Shown here in pieces: positions 39,993-49,109 of a stretch of 64,000 nt of DNA (the first letter of the stretch is position 1; every line of letters begins with the position of its first letter). The position numbers and the translations under genes were made by a program. The notes beneath the pieces were generated by a model that saw only the letters and a list, made by a program, of their open reading frames with translations, was not told the origin of the DNA and did not search any database. This stretch comes from Amycolatopsis xylanica. Its GTDB lineage: Bacteria > Actinomycetota > Actinomycetes > Mycobacteriales > Pseudonocardiaceae. The DNA lies in NCBI RefSeq assembly GCF_900107045.1, contig NZ_FNON01000005.1, forward strand, positions 761,218-825,217, written 5' to 3'.

Positions 39993-40479
39993 GGGCGAGG
40001 CCGCGCGAAGCCTTGTCTGCTCGCTGGATCTCGGTGAGGCCGAGGCGCCGCTGCTCGGCTGGATCGCGCGTCTGCACCTCTGCGACGGTGACGAGACCAC
40101 GGCCGCCCTCAGGATGGCGGAGCTGGAACGGACGCCGTGGTGGCGGAGCAATCCCGAAGCGGTCGCCTGGATGGCGGAATGCCAGGCACGTCAATGCGAG
40201 ACCCAGGCCGAAGGGGCGGCCGCTGCCCGAAGGGGCGAACTTGCCGGGCGCGCTGCCGCCCTTTACGGCAAGGCGGCGGACGGGCTGGCGCGGGCGGGGC
40301 TCGCCGTTCACGCGGTGCGCAACCGCTGCCGCCAGGCGATTCAGCTCGCGCGTGGCGGATTTCCGTACCGCGAAACGCTTCTCGCCGCGGCCGAGGACGC
40401 CGCACGCCAAGGCGATCCGCGGGCGAGCGCGCTTGTGCGGGACGCGGCAGGCGTGATCGAGTCGTGCCATGACCGGTGA
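39820..40479 (+). CDS. C-terminal TPR part of the frameshifted ATPase regulator
   Basis: This carries on the upstream protein after a one-base shift. The in-frame text begins before the listed start (SIELATSLGDAWLLACGHN, from about 39763) and continues as an Ala/Leu-rich TPR array to the stop at 40479. Without the shift the whole protein would be about 958 residues from 37605. The listed GTG is only the first start codon in this frame; separate translation is doubtful. Its end overlaps the start of the cupin gene by 11 bases, as expected for an originally coupled pair. Confidence 0.65.
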   Translation: MKGLGHAMRGEFEQAVDTLTTSIGHYRRSGDGWGEHRARLWLSRTYEGMGQVTRARCEGEAARSLVCSLDLGEAEAPLLGWIARLHLCDGDETTAALRMAELERTPWWRSNPEAVAWMAECQARQCETQAEGAAAARRGELAGRAAALYGKAADGLARAGLAVHAVRNRCRQAIQLARGGFPYRETLLAAAEDAARQGDPRASALVRDAAGVIESCHDR

Positions 40480-40945
40480 TGAGATCGTGCTGGGCGCGTT
40501 GCCGAAGGGGATCACCCTCGCGAACGAGGGGATGCGCAAGACGGTGTGGAACGTGCTCGGCCACACCTACTACATGAAGGCGGCCAGCGAGTCGAGCTTC
40601 GCGTTCGAGACGTTCGATCCGCCGGGCACCGGGGTGCCGCCGCATGTGCATCCCGAACAGGACGAGCACATCTACGTGCTCGACGGCGTGTTCACGCTGT
40701 ATCTCGACGGCCAGTGGGAGACCGCGGGGCCGGGTGACACCGTGCTGATGCCCCGGAATCTGCCGCATGCCTACTACAACCGCGGCGAGGTGCCGACCCG
40801 CGCGCTGTTCTGGGTGAGCCCGGCGGGCGAGCTCGCGCAGCTGTTCTCGAAACTGCACGATCTGGAGGATCCGGACGAGGTCGTGCGGCTCTCCGCGGCG
40901 CACGGCGTCGACTTCCTGCCGCCGGGCAGTGTCGAAGGGGCATGA
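40469..40945 (+). CDS. Cupin-domain protein
   Basis: 158 residues with one cupin core: HVHPEQDEHIYVLDGVFTLYLDG (motif 1, His/His/Glu) and RNLPHAYYNRG (motif 2 His). The length and the C-terminal helical tail fit quercetinase-like or sugar-cupin small proteins of unknown function. The ATG lies inside the last codons of the frameshifted regulator, suggesting translational coupling and a shared function, perhaps sensing or resistance. It is unrelated in sequence to the hydrazine-cluster cupin. Confidence 0.8.
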   Translation: MTGDEIVLGALPKGITLANEGMRKTVWNVLGHTYYMKAASESSFAFETFDPPGTGVPPHVHPEQDEHIYVLDGVFTLYLDGQWETAGPGDTVLMPRNLPHAYYNRGEVPTRALFWVSPAGELAQLFSKLHDLEDPDEVVRLSAAHGVDFLPPGSVEGA

Positions 40946-41016
40946 CCGCGGTGGGCTCGGTGTGACACCCTGAGCGTCGTCCGTAGACGACAGCGACGAG
41001 GGAACACCAAGCTCAG

Positions 41017-42174
41017 ATGAGGCGAACGGGACTGCTCGGCCTGGTCACGCTGGCCGTGGTGCTGACGGGCTGCGCCACTCCGGCGCCGCCGTCACCCGCG
41101 TCCGCTCCGATCGCGCAGGTGCCGCCGTCGACCACCGGCTCCGTTCCGGCACCCGAGCCGACGCCGTCCGTCGAGGCCGCGCCGGCCGGGTGCGAGAAGG
41201 TCATCGCCGATCTGCCGATGCGGCGACGGCTGGCGCAGCTCGTGGTCGTCGGCGTCGACCCGTCGAACGCGCGTGCGGCGGCCGACCTGGTCCGCGCCGA
41301 GCAGGTCGGCGGCATCTTCATCGGCGGCAACGCGACCGCGCTGCTCCGCGACAACGCGCTGGGCGCCGTCCAGGAGGCCGCGACCGTGCCGGTGTCCGTC
41401 GCCGTCGACGAGGAAGGCGGCCGGGTGCAGCGCATCGACGCGCTCGACGGCGACATCCCGAGCGCGCGGAAGATGGCTCGGACGCTCAGCCCGGACGAGG
41501 TCAAGGCCGTCGGCGCGGAACGAGGCCGCGCGCTGCGGGCACGCGGCGTCACCGTCGACTACGCGCCGGACGTGGACGTCACCGAGCAGCCGGACGGCGC
41601 CGTCATCGGTGACCGCTCGTTCAGCCCCGACCCGGAAGTCGTCCGCGCTTACGCGTTCGCGTTCGCCGAGGGCCTGCGCGAGGCCGGGATCCAGCCGGTG
41701 TTCAAGCATTTCCCCGGCCACGGGCACGCCAGCGGCGACAGCCACCAGGGCGCGGTCGTCAGCCCGCCGCTCGCCACGCTGCGCCGCGACGACCTGGTCC
41801 CGTATCAGGCGATCGCCGAGTTCGACGGCGCCGCCGTGATGGTCGGCCACATCGCCGTGCCCGGCCTCACCGCGGGGAAGCCCGCGTCGCTGGCCGAGCC
41901 CGCGTATCGGCTGCTGCGCACGGACTACCACTTCGACGGCCCGGTGATCACCGACGATCTCGGCGCGATGCGGGCCATCAGCGCCCGCTACCCGCTGCCG
42001 ACCGCGGTCGTCCAGGCGCTGGCCGCCGGCGCGGACCAGGCGCTGTGGTCATCGGGCGGGCACGTCGCGGAAGTGCTCGACCGGCTGGAGAAGGCCGCCG
42101 CGACCGGCGAACTGCCCGGTGATCGGATCCACGAAGCACTGCTCCGGGTGCTGACCGCGAAACAGGCTTGCTGA
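41017..42174 (+). CDS. GH3 lipoprotein (NagZ-like beta-N-acetylhexosaminidase)
   Basis: 385 residues. Lipobox VLTGC near residue 19, a Pro/Ser linker, then a GH3 barrel. The histidine/aspartate motif KHFPGHGHASGDSHQG is the NagZ acid/base loop, and VITDDLGAM carries the nucleophile Asp. It should release terminal GlcNAc from muropeptides or chitin fragments outside the membrane. Start ATG 41017 after a weak purine stretch. It may help recycle the products of the secreted chitinase, though the two are far apart. Confidence 0.87.
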   Translation: MRRTGLLGLVTLAVVLTGCATPAPPSPASAPIAQVPPSTTGSVPAPEPTPSVEAAPAGCEKVIADLPMRRRLAQLVVVGVDPSNARAAADLVRAEQVGGIFIGGNATALLRDNALGAVQEAATVPVSVAVDEEGGRVQRIDALDGDIPSARKMARTLSPDEVKAVGAERGRALRARGVTVDYAPDVDVTEQPDGAVIGDRSFSPDPEVVRAYAFAFAEGLREAGIQPVFKHFPGHGHASGDSHQGAVVSPPLATLRRDDLVPYQAIAEFDGAAVMVGHIAVPGLTAGKPASLAEPAYRLLRTDYHFDGPVITDDLGAMRAISARYPLPTAVVQALAAGADQALWSSGGHVAEVLDRLEKAAATGELPGDRIHEALLRVLTAKQAC

Positions 42175-42184
42175 GGAGGCGCGG

Positions 42185-42523
42185 GTGCGCAGCGAAGAGT
42201 TCCAGCGGATGATCGACGCGCTCGCCGACGTCCAGCGCAGTGAAGCCAGCGAGTGGACGTCGTTCAGCGTGCGCGGCAAGCGCTTCGGGTACTACTGGCC
42301 GCGCACTCAGACGGTCGGGCTGAAGCAGACGATCTCCGAGCAGCTGGCCCTGATCGCCGAGCGGCCGGACGTGTTCGAGGAGCAGTTCACGGCAGGCGGG
42401 TTCGGCTGGGTGGTCGTCCAGCTGGACGGCATCGAGGCGGACGAGCTGTTCGAGCTGGTCTACGAGGCGTGGCGGTTGTCGGCGCCGGAAGAGCTGGTCG
42501 CCGAGGTGCCGCTGCCCTGGTGA
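42185..42523 (+). CDS. MmcQ/YjbR-like protein
   Basis: A 112-residue small alpha/beta protein of the MmcQ/YjbR fold. Recognisable parts are GKRFGYYWPRTQTVGLKQTISEQLALIAERPDVFEEQFT and GWVVVQLDGIEADELFELVYEAWRLSAPEEL. The fold resembles DNA-binding proteins but the function is unknown. GTG start at 42185, 10 bases after the GH3 stop. Its stop overlaps the next start (GTGA). Confidence 0.82.
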   Translation: MRSEEFQRMIDALADVQRSEASEWTSFSVRGKRFGYYWPRTQTVGLKQTISEQLALIAERPDVFEEQFTAGGFGWVVVQLDGIEADELFELVYEAWRLSAPEELVAEVPLPW

Positions 42524-43029
42524 CCGCCTCCCTCATCGTCGTGAGCGGCCCGCCCGGAGCGGGCAAGACGACACTCGCCCACGCGCTCGCCCGCACCATC
42601 GGCTGCCCGGCCATCTGCCGCGACGAGATCAAGGAAGGCATGGCGCACGCGACGCCCGGTTTCGTGGCGGGGCCCGGCGACGAGCTGAGCGTCCGCACGC
42701 TGCCGGTCTTCTTCGGCGTGCTGCAGCAGCTGCTGGCCGCCGGGGTGACGACCGTGGCCGAGGCGGCTTTTCAAGACCATGTGTGGCGGCCCCGCTTGGA
42801 ACCGCTGCGACGGCTCGCGCACCTTCGCATCGTGCACTGCGTCGTCGGCGCGGAGGTCGCGCTGGCGCGGCGGCTTCATCGCGGCGAACGCCCGGCGCAC
42901 GGCGGTCCCGCGGTGAGCCCTGACGCTTTTCAGCGCGTGTCGGTGGACGCGCCGTGGCTCGAGGTCGATACGACCGATGGGTACGTACCGGGGCTGGACG
43001 TGATCGCGGCGTTCGCGCGGGCTCGGTGA
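42520..43029 (+). CDS. P-loop AAA/kinase-like ATP-binding protein
   Basis: 169 residues. Walker A is SGPPGAGKTT at about 8-17; the rest fits small kinases of the zeta-toxin/chloramphenicol-phosphotransferase-like AAA_33 group (RDEIKEGMAHATPGF, VAEAAFQDHVW, RLHRGERPAHGG). The substrate is unknown. The GTG at 42520 overlaps the preceding TGA, so translation is coupled to the MmcQ-like gene. No toxin-antitoxin partner is evident. Confidence 0.8.
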   Translation: MTASLIVVSGPPGAGKTTLAHALARTIGCPAICRDEIKEGMAHATPGFVAGPGDELSVRTLPVFFGVLQQLLAAGVTTVAEAAFQDHVWRPRLEPLRRLAHLRIVHCVVGAEVALARRLHRGERPAHGGPAVSPDAFQRVSVDAPWLEVDTTDGYVPGLDVIAAFARAR

Positions 43030-43053
43030 ACACCCTGCCGTGGGTGGCCGGGG

Positions 43054-43099
43054 GTCGTGAGTGTTCCGGCCGGTTCTAACCGGCCGGAACACTCACGAC
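43054..43099. repeat. 46-bp dispersed palindrome (family R), copy 5
   Basis: The most perfect copy: GTCGTGAGTGTTCCGGCCGG, TTCTAA, CCGGCCGGAACACTCACGAC. It sits between the convergent kinase and ABC-permease genes and touches the permease stop codon, consistent with two-way termination. Confidence 0.92.
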
Positions 43100-45555
43100 T
43101 AGGCCATCCCGGCGGTGAGCGAGCCTCGTGCGGCACGCCGTGCCGGGAGCAGCGCGGCGAGCGGCGCCGCCAGCACCGCGGCGCCGAGCAGCACGCCGAG
43201 CCTGCCCCACGGCAGCGTGAACAGCATCGGTTCGCCCGCGGACTTCGCCACCTCGGTGATCAGCCAGGCCGAGCCGATGCCGAGCAGCAGCCCGCACGAC
43301 GCGCCGAGCATCGCGATGAACACCGACTCCGTGGCGAGCGTGGCGCCCAGTCCGCCCCTGGTCAGCCCGAGCGCGCGCAGCAGCGCCGACTCGCGCGTGC
43401 GTTCCAGCACGGACAGCGAGAGCGTGTTCGCGATACCGGCGAACGCGATCAGCACGGCCAGCGCGGTCAACGCCCACATCAGGTTCAGCGTGCTGCGTGT
43501 CCTCTCCGACGCCTGGGCCTTGAGTTCGCCGACGCTGGTCAGCTTGGCGAGCGGTGCGGCCTCGAGTGCCTTCTCCAACGCGGACCTGGCGCTCGGCGGG
43601 GCCTTCACCAGGATGCTGTCGTCGTGGGTCTGGGCGGTGTAGGCGATCGCGGGCATCTGGGCCAGGTCGACCAGGCCCAGGCCGAGGTCGATGCCGGGCG
43701 CGCTGACCGCGTCGTAGACGGCGACGACGCGCAACGGGACCGGGCCCGCCTGGATGGTCGAGCCGACGCCCAAGCCCGTGTACTTGGCGAGGTGACTGCT
43801 CACCGCCAGCTCACCGGGACCGAGCCGGTCGAGGGTGCCCGCGACGACGTGTGGCCGCAGGATGGCGCCCACGGCGTCGCCGCGCACCGCGGCCAGCTGC
43901 CAGGGGCCGTACCGGCCCAGTTCGCTGGAGAACGTGGTCCGGGGTGCGGCGGCCTTGACCCCGGGGACCGCGGCGAGCGTGTCCGCGAGCGTTGGCGGGA
44001 GCGGCTGCGTCGACACCGACGAGACGACGAAACCGGCGTTGAGCTGCTCGTCGAGGCCGCGGTTCTGGCCCGCCTCGACACCCGCCATCACCGTGGTCGT
44101 CAGCGAGACGACGGCGAGCCCGATGGTGAGCGCCGCGGCGCTGGCCGCGGTGCGCTTCGGGTTGCGGTCGGCGTTGAGCGCGGCCAGTTTCGCGGGCTGG
44201 CCGAGCACCGGGGCGAACGCCGCGCCCAGCGCGCGCATCACCGGGCCGACGAGCAGGGGACCGATCGCCAGCGTCGCGCCGAGCAGCGTGACCATGGCCG
44301 TGATCGAGAGCGCGATGCCCGCCTCCGCCTCGGTGCCGAACGAGAGCGCGACCGCGGAGACGGCGCCGGCCAGCAGCGCGGCCGCGAGCACCACCCTGGC
44401 CCTGCTGGTGCGGCCGGTCTTGCCTTCCACCGGGGTCCGCAGTGCCTCGATCGGCGGCACCCGGGTGGCAGACCACGCCGGGATCGCCGCAGCGAGCACC
44501 GTCACCAGCACGCCGAGCGACAAGGCCGCGACGACCGTCCGCGCCGTCACCGGGAGGTAGACGGGCGACTCGGGCGCGGCGATCGACTGCAGCGCGGCGG
44601 CCACGCCGAAGCCGCCGGCCAGACCGACGGCCGACGCGACCGCGCCGACCACCGCGGCCTCGGCGAGCACGCCGGTGAACACCTGCCGTTTCGCCGCGCC
44701 GACACAGCGGAGCAGTGCCGACTCGCGGGCGCGCTGGGTGACCAGGATGGTGAACGAGTTGGTGATCACCATCGCGGCCACGACCATCGCGAGCACCGCG
44801 AACATCGTGAAGAACTTGGCCAGCATCGCCGAGTCCGGCGCGGCCTGGGCGAGCAGCAGCCTGGCCGCCGCGTGCCCGGTGACCACCTCGACGCCCCGTC
44901 CGCCGATCGCGCGCTCGAGATCGGTGATGAGCCCTTCCACACCGACGCCGGGCTGCGCGCGGACGACGATCCGGCCGTATTCCTTGCCAGGGGCCAGCTG
45001 CTGGAGCGCTTCGGGCTGGAGGAGCATCGGGGAGGCGCCGATGCCCGCGTCCGTCGGGCGGCGGAATGTGCCGACAAGCGTGAAGACGTGCGACCCGCCG
45101 TTGGCGTCGAAGACGGTGACCGGCTGGCCGAGCGGGCGGTCGACGGAGTCCTCGGCCATCGCGATTTCGCTTGCGCTGGAAGGAAAACGGCCGTCAGCGA
45201 GGTCATAAGGGCGCAGTCGCTCGTCCGAGGTCAGCGCGGTGGCCGCCGAATCCTTCGGGTGGCCCGCCGTGTCGCGGATCGGCGCGCTGACCGTCATGCG
45301 GCCATCCGCCGCCGCGACACCGGGCACCTGGCGGACCTTGTCCAGCAGCCTGTCGTCGAGCGGCTGCTTGGTGCTGCTGATCGAGACGTCCACCCCGCGC
45401 GTGTCGGTGGCGACGGCCGCGCGCAGCCCGGCGCCGACCGCGTCGGAGAGCACGAACGACCCGGCCACGAACGCCACGCCGAGCGCGATGGCGACCGCCG
45501 AGAGCAGCAGCCGCAGCGGCCGGGCCTTCACCCCGGCGAGGACGGTGCGCAGCAT
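43099..45555 (-). CDS. ABC transporter permease (FtsX/MacB family)
   Basis: An 818-residue membrane protein with a first TM helix (about 14-34), a large extracytoplasmic MacB-PCD domain, three TM helices near 260-370, a second extracytoplasmic domain and a terminal TM bundle. This duplicated FtsX layout is typical of actinobacterial lipoprotein, antibiotic or peptide exporters. Its ATG overlaps the ATPase gene stop (TGATG). Together with the ATPase and the divergent two-component system it resembles BceAB-type stress or antimicrobial-peptide response loci. Confidence 0.88.
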   Translation of the reverse strand: MLRTVLAGVKARPLRLLLSAVAIALGVAFVAGSFVLSDAVGAGLRAAVATDTRGVDVSISSTKQPLDDRLLDKVRQVPGVAAADGRMTVSAPIRDTAGHPKDSAATALTSDERLRPYDLADGRFPSSASEIAMAEDSVDRPLGQPVTVFDANGGSHVFTLVGTFRRPTDAGIGASPMLLQPEALQQLAPGKEYGRIVVRAQPGVGVEGLITDLERAIGGRGVEVVTGHAAARLLLAQAAPDSAMLAKFFTMFAVLAMVVAAMVITNSFTILVTQRARESALLRCVGAAKRQVFTGVLAEAAVVGAVASAVGLAGGFGVAAALQSIAAPESPVYLPVTARTVVAALSLGVLVTVLAAAIPAWSATRVPPIEALRTPVEGKTGRTSRARVVLAAALLAGAVSAVALSFGTEAEAGIALSITAMVTLLGATLAIGPLLVGPVMRALGAAFAPVLGQPAKLAALNADRNPKRTAASAAALTIGLAVVSLTTTVMAGVEAGQNRGLDEQLNAGFVVSSVSTQPLPPTLADTLAAVPGVKAAAPRTTFSSELGRYGPWQLAAVRGDAVGAILRPHVVAGTLDRLGPGELAVSSHLAKYTGLGVGSTIQAGPVPLRVVAVYDAVSAPGIDLGLGLVDLAQMPAIAYTAQTHDDSILVKAPPSARSALEKALEAAPLAKLTSVGELKAQASERTRSTLNLMWALTALAVLIAFAGIANTLSLSVLERTRESALLRALGLTRGGLGATLATESVFIAMLGASCGLLLGIGSAWLITEVAKSAGEPMLFTLPWGRLGVLLGAAVLAAPLAALLPARRAARGSLTAGMA

Positions 45556-46292
45556 CACGCCCCCAGGCCGGTGAGCGCCGACAGGACGGCGTCCGCGGTG
45601 GGGGAGGCGAGGTGGGTGGCGACGCGTCCGTCGGCCAGCAGGACGCCGTGGTCGGCATACGAGGCGGCGACCGGGTCGTGGGTCACCATCACCACCGTCT
45701 GGCCGAGATCGGTGACCGAGCTGCGCAGGAAGCCGAGCACCTCGGCGCCGGAGCGCGAATCGAGGCTGCCGGTCGGCTCGTCGGCGAAGACGACGTCCGG
45801 TTTGCCCATCAGCGCGCGGGCGCACGCGACCCGCTGCTGCTGGCCGCCCGAGAGCTCACCGGGCTTGTGGCACAGCCGCTGCCGCAGGCCGAGCGCGTCG
45901 ACGACCGTGCCGAACCACGCCGGGTCGGCCTTGCGGCCCGCGAGCCGCAGGCCGAGCAGGATGTTGTCCTCGGCGGACATGGTCGGCAGCAGGTTGAACG
46001 ACTGGAAGACGAACCCGACCCGCTCCTGCCGCAGCCTGGTCAGCGCGGCGTCGGACAGCCCGGTGAGCGTGGTCGGTCCGATTCGGACGGTCCCGGCGTC
46101 CACAGTGTCCAGTCCGGCGAGGCAGTGCATCAGTGTCGATTTCCCTGACCCGGACGGGCCCATGATCGCGGTGAAGCGGCGGGCGGCGAAGTCGAGCGTC
46201 ACGTGGTCGAGCGCGCGCACCGCGGCGTCACCCCTGCCGTAGGTCTTCACGACGTTCGTCACGCCCGCCGCCGCGCTTGTGTTTCCATGCAT
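45555..46292 (-). CDS. ABC transporter ATP-binding protein (MacB/LolD type)
   Basis: 245 residues. Walker A GPSGSGKST, Q-loop VFQSFNLLP, signature LSGGQQQRV, Walker B VVFADEPTG and H-loop VTHD are all present. It energises the coupled FtsX-like permease. The start ATG at 46292 lacks a strong ribosome binding site, but the next candidates are out of frame. It is divergent from the response regulator gene with 93 bases between, which should hold the control region for both. Confidence 0.9.
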   Translation of the reverse strand: MHGNTSAAAGVTNVVKTYGRGDAAVRALDHVTLDFAARRFTAIMGPSGSGKSTLMHCLAGLDTVDAGTVRIGPTTLTGLSDAALTRLRQERVGFVFQSFNLLPTMSAEDNILLGLRLAGRKADPAWFGTVVDALGLRQRLCHKPGELSGGQQQRVACARALMGKPDVVFADEPTGSLDSRSGAEVLGFLRSSVTDLGQTVVMVTHDPVAASYADHGVLLADGRVATHLASPTADAVLSALTGLGA

Positions 46293-46385
46293 GACAGGAG
46301 CATGGCGAAACACGTCTGAATGGTTCCTGAACGATCCTGAAGAACGTTTCAGGATGCCGGGCGCGCGTCTGCGAAGATCGCTCTC

Positions 46386-47060
46386 ATGCGGGTGCTGGTG
46401 GTGGAGGACGAGATGCGGCTGGCCGAGACGCTCCAATGGGGACTCGAGGCCGACGGATACGCCGTCGACCTCGCCCATGACGGCGAGGAAGGGCTCGAAC
46501 TGGCGCGGCTGTACCCGTATCAGGTGATCGTGCTGGACATCATGCTGCCGAAGCTCAACGGCTACCGCGTCTGCGCGGCGCTGCGGGAACTCGGGATCAG
46601 CACGCCGATCCTGATGCTCACCGCCAAGAACGGCGAGTACGACGAGGCTGAGGCGCTCGACACCGGCGCCGACGACTTCCTGAGCAAGCCGTTCTCCTAC
46701 GTCGTGCTCGGCGCCCGCCTGCGCGCGCTCACCCGGCGCGGCGGGGCCGGGTCGTCCGCGACGCTCGCGTTCGGCGATCTGGTGCTCGACCCGGCGAAGC
46801 GGACGTGCCAGCGCGCCGGGCGCCCGGTCACGCTGACCACGAAGGAGTTCGCGGTGCTGGAATGCCTGCTGCGCCACGACGGTCAGGTCGCGGCGAAGAA
46901 CGAGATCCTCGAGCAGGTCTGGGACATGGCGTTCCAGGGCGACCCGAACATCGTCGAGGTCTACGTGAGCGCGTTGCGGCGCAAGCTCGACGCGCCGTTC
47001 GGGCGGCACACGATCACGACCGTGCGCGGCGTCGGCTACCGGCTGGTGGCCGATGAGTAA
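46386..47060 (+). CDS. OmpR-family response regulator
   Basis: 224 residues. Receiver domain (1-115) with the acidic pair in VVEDE, phospho-acceptor Asp51 (VIVLDIMLP), Thr in LMLTAK and Lys in LSKPF. The C-terminal winged helix (about 128-222) includes TKEFAVLECLLRHDG and VSALRRKLD. The last bases overlap the kinase start by 8. It probably controls the adjacent ABC exporter in response to envelope signals. Confidence 0.93.
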   Translation: MRVLVVEDEMRLAETLQWGLEADGYAVDLAHDGEEGLELARLYPYQVIVLDIMLPKLNGYRVCAALRELGISTPILMLTAKNGEYDEAEALDTGADDFLSKPFSYVVLGARLRALTRRGGAGSSATLAFGDLVLDPAKRTCQRAGRPVTLTTKEFAVLECLLRHDGQVAAKNEILEQVWDMAFQGDPNIVEVYVSALRRKLDAPFGRHTITTVRGVGYRLVADE

Positions 47061-48522
47061 GTGGTGGCCGGTGTCGGTGCGCCGCGGCACCGCGCTCGCG
47101 GCCGTGCTGCTGTCGGCGTCCGTGTTCGCGCTGGGCTGGTTCGGCATGCGGGAGTTCGTGCGGTTGCAGCTGAGCCACAGCGCCATCGCCAGCACCCAGC
47201 AGCAGCTGGACCGCATGGCAGACGCCTACCGGGTCGCCTCACTCGGCGCCGGCCCCACCGCGCTGACTTCGGCGGTCTCGTCGGGCAGTGCGCTGTTCGA
47301 GGTGATCAGCGACTCGGGGCGGCCAGTGGTCGCCAGCAAGGAACTGCGCCAGTGGGATCCACAGTGGACACCCTTGCCGCCCGCGCCCGCGTCCGCGCCG
47401 TCCGACTGGAAGATCTCCACGACCGCCACCCTGCGCCCCGGCAAGCATCCCGACTGGCGCGAGTACCGCACGTACACCGTGCTGGGGCGCGTCGTCGACG
47501 ACGTCAGCGCCGACCTGATCGAACCGCTCGGCCGTGAGGCCACCGACCTGCACACCGGCCTGACCGGCGCGGGAGACGCGAAACCGCAGCGGCTCACGCT
47601 GTACCTGTTCGTCATACCGTGGGACACCCTCCGCATCGTCAGCACGCTCGACGACACGCTGACGTTCTTCGCGCCCCTCGCGGTGCTGCTGACCGGCTTG
47701 GTCGCCTGGTTCACGGCGGGCCGCGCACTCCGCCCGGTCGAGGCCATCCGCCGCGAGCTGGCCGAAGTCAGCGGCAGCCAGCTCGGCAGACGGGTGCCGG
47801 TGCCGCGGTCCCGCGACGAGATCGCCAAGCTGGCCGAGACGACCAACACGACCCTCGACCGGCTCGAACACGCCCATGACCAGCAAGAACGTTTCGTCGC
47901 GGACGCGAGCCACGAGTTGCGCAGCCCGCTCGCGAGCCTGCGTGCCGGGTTGGAGGTCGCGCTCGCCCATCCGGATCGCGCGGACTGGCCCGAGGTCGCC
48001 CAGCGGTCGCTGCTCGACGTTCAGCGCCTGCAACGCATCACGGCGGACCTGCTGCAACTGACGGCCGAGGTCCCGGCGCCCACCGGCCACGTCGACCTGG
48101 CCGACGTGGTGGCCGAGCAGATCGCCGAGCGCGCGCTCCAGCCCGGCCCGGTCTTCAGGTCCTATGTGGACGGACCGGCCGTGGTGCCCGGCGAGCCCGT
48201 GCAGCTGGAACGCTTGCTGCGCAACCTGCTCGACAACGCGGCCCGGCACGCGGAGTCCTCGATCACCGTGTCCGTGGGCGCTTCGGGCGGCGAAGTCGTG
48301 CTCGAAGTGCTCGACGACGGCCCGGGCATCGCCGTGGCCGACCGCGAGCGTGTCTTCGACCGCTTCGCCCGCCTCGACGACGCCCGCGCCCGCGACGCGG
48401 GTGGTTCCGGTCTCGGCCTGACGCTCGCCCGCGACATCGCGGTCCGGCACGGCGGATCGTTGCGCGTGGAGGACAGCCCCAGGGGCGCGCGCCTGGTGGC
48501 GCGGCTGCCCCGGTCAAGCTAG
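47053..48522 (+). CDS. Sensor histidine kinase
   Basis: 489 residues: TM helix 1 (about 12-32), an extracytoplasmic sensor (about 33-195), TM helix 2 (about 196-218), HAMP (about 219-272), HisKA with His287 in DASHELRSPL, and HATPase_c with N box LLRNLLDNAARHA, G1 DDGPGI and G2 GGSGLGL. Its start lies inside the last codons of the response regulator. Its 3' end overlaps the convergent TetR gene by 9 bases. Confidence 0.93.
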   Translation: MSKWWPVSVRRGTALAAVLLSASVFALGWFGMREFVRLQLSHSAIASTQQQLDRMADAYRVASLGAGPTALTSAVSSGSALFEVISDSGRPVVASKELRQWDPQWTPLPPAPASAPSDWKISTTATLRPGKHPDWREYRTYTVLGRVVDDVSADLIEPLGREATDLHTGLTGAGDAKPQRLTLYLFVIPWDTLRIVSTLDDTLTFFAPLAVLLTGLVAWFTAGRALRPVEAIRRELAEVSGSQLGRRVPVPRSRDEIAKLAETTNTTLDRLEHAHDQQERFVADASHELRSPLASLRAGLEVALAHPDRADWPEVAQRSLLDVQRLQRITADLLQLTAEVPAPTGHVDLADVVAEQIAERALQPGPVFRSYVDGPAVVPGEPVQLERLLRNLLDNAARHAESSITVSVGASGGEVVLEVLDDGPGIAVADRERVFDRFARLDDARARDAGGSGLGLTLARDIAVRHGGSLRVEDSPRGARLVARLPRSS

Positions 48523-49056
48523 GGCGCCGCGCACGATCACCTCGAGCACCGGCCGCGGGTCCGGCGTGGTGCCCCCGGCGATGGCCTGCACGAAGAACCC
48601 CTGGCCACACGCCCCGAGCGCGGCGGCGGCGACCTGCGGGTCCGAGGCGCCGAGCCGGGTCAGCACCGGCACGACGAGGTCGGTCATCGCGGCGCCGCCG
48701 CGGGCGAGCGCCTGGCGCAGCGCGGGATCGTGGCTTGCCTCCAGCCGTAGCACCATCCGGGCGGTGGTGACGACCCGGTTGGGACCCAGCATGAACTCGA
48801 ACAGCCGGGCCACCGCTTCGACCAGCTCGTCCGGCGTCGCGACGTCGAGCGCGGCGCCGACCGAGGGCGTCTCCTGGCGCACCATCCAGTCGACCACCCC
48901 GTCCAGCAGCGCCGCCCGCGTGCGGAAGTAGTTGGAGGTCGACCCCCTGGGCAGTTCCGCCCGCTCGTCGACCCGCACATGCGTGAGCGCGCGCAGGCCT
49001 TCCGTGCCGAGCAGGTCGACCGCCGCGCCGAGCGCGCGTTCCCTCTTCGAGATCAC
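48514..49056 (-). CDS. TetR-family transcriptional regulator
   Basis: 180 residues. N-terminal HTH (RALTHVRVDERAELPRGSTSNYFRTRAALLDGVVDWM is the typical TetR helix 2-4 pattern) and a C-terminal ligand-binding domain starting LEASHDPALRQALARGG. I chose GTG 49056 (VISKRERAL); the longer frame covers the operator region. It is divergent from a small membrane protein, with a half-site array between them, so it probably represses itself and that gene. Confidence 0.88.
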   Translation of the reverse strand: MISKRERALGAAVDLLGTEGLRALTHVRVDERAELPRGSTSNYFRTRAALLDGVVDWMVRQETPSVGAALDVATPDELVEAVARLFEFMLGPNRVVTTARMVLRLEASHDPALRQALARGGAAMTDLVVPVLTRLGASDPQVAAAALGACGQGFFVQAIAGGTTPDPRPVLEVIVRGALA

Positions 49057-49061
49057 CCCGT

Positions 49062-49098
49062 CACTATAAACGTAGTGACACGACACTACGAACGTAGT
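49062..49098. promoter_or_regulatory. TetR-type operator with alternating half-sites
   Basis: CGTAGTG-ACACGA-CACTACG (49071-49090) is a perfect inverted repeat. It overlaps a second one, ACTACG-AA-CGTAGT (49085-49098), and a related half CACTATAAACGTAGTG on the left. It lies in the 53-base gap between the divergent TetR and membrane-protein starts, so two dimers may bind. Confidence 0.75.
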
Positions 49099-49109
49099 AC
49101 CGTGCGCTG

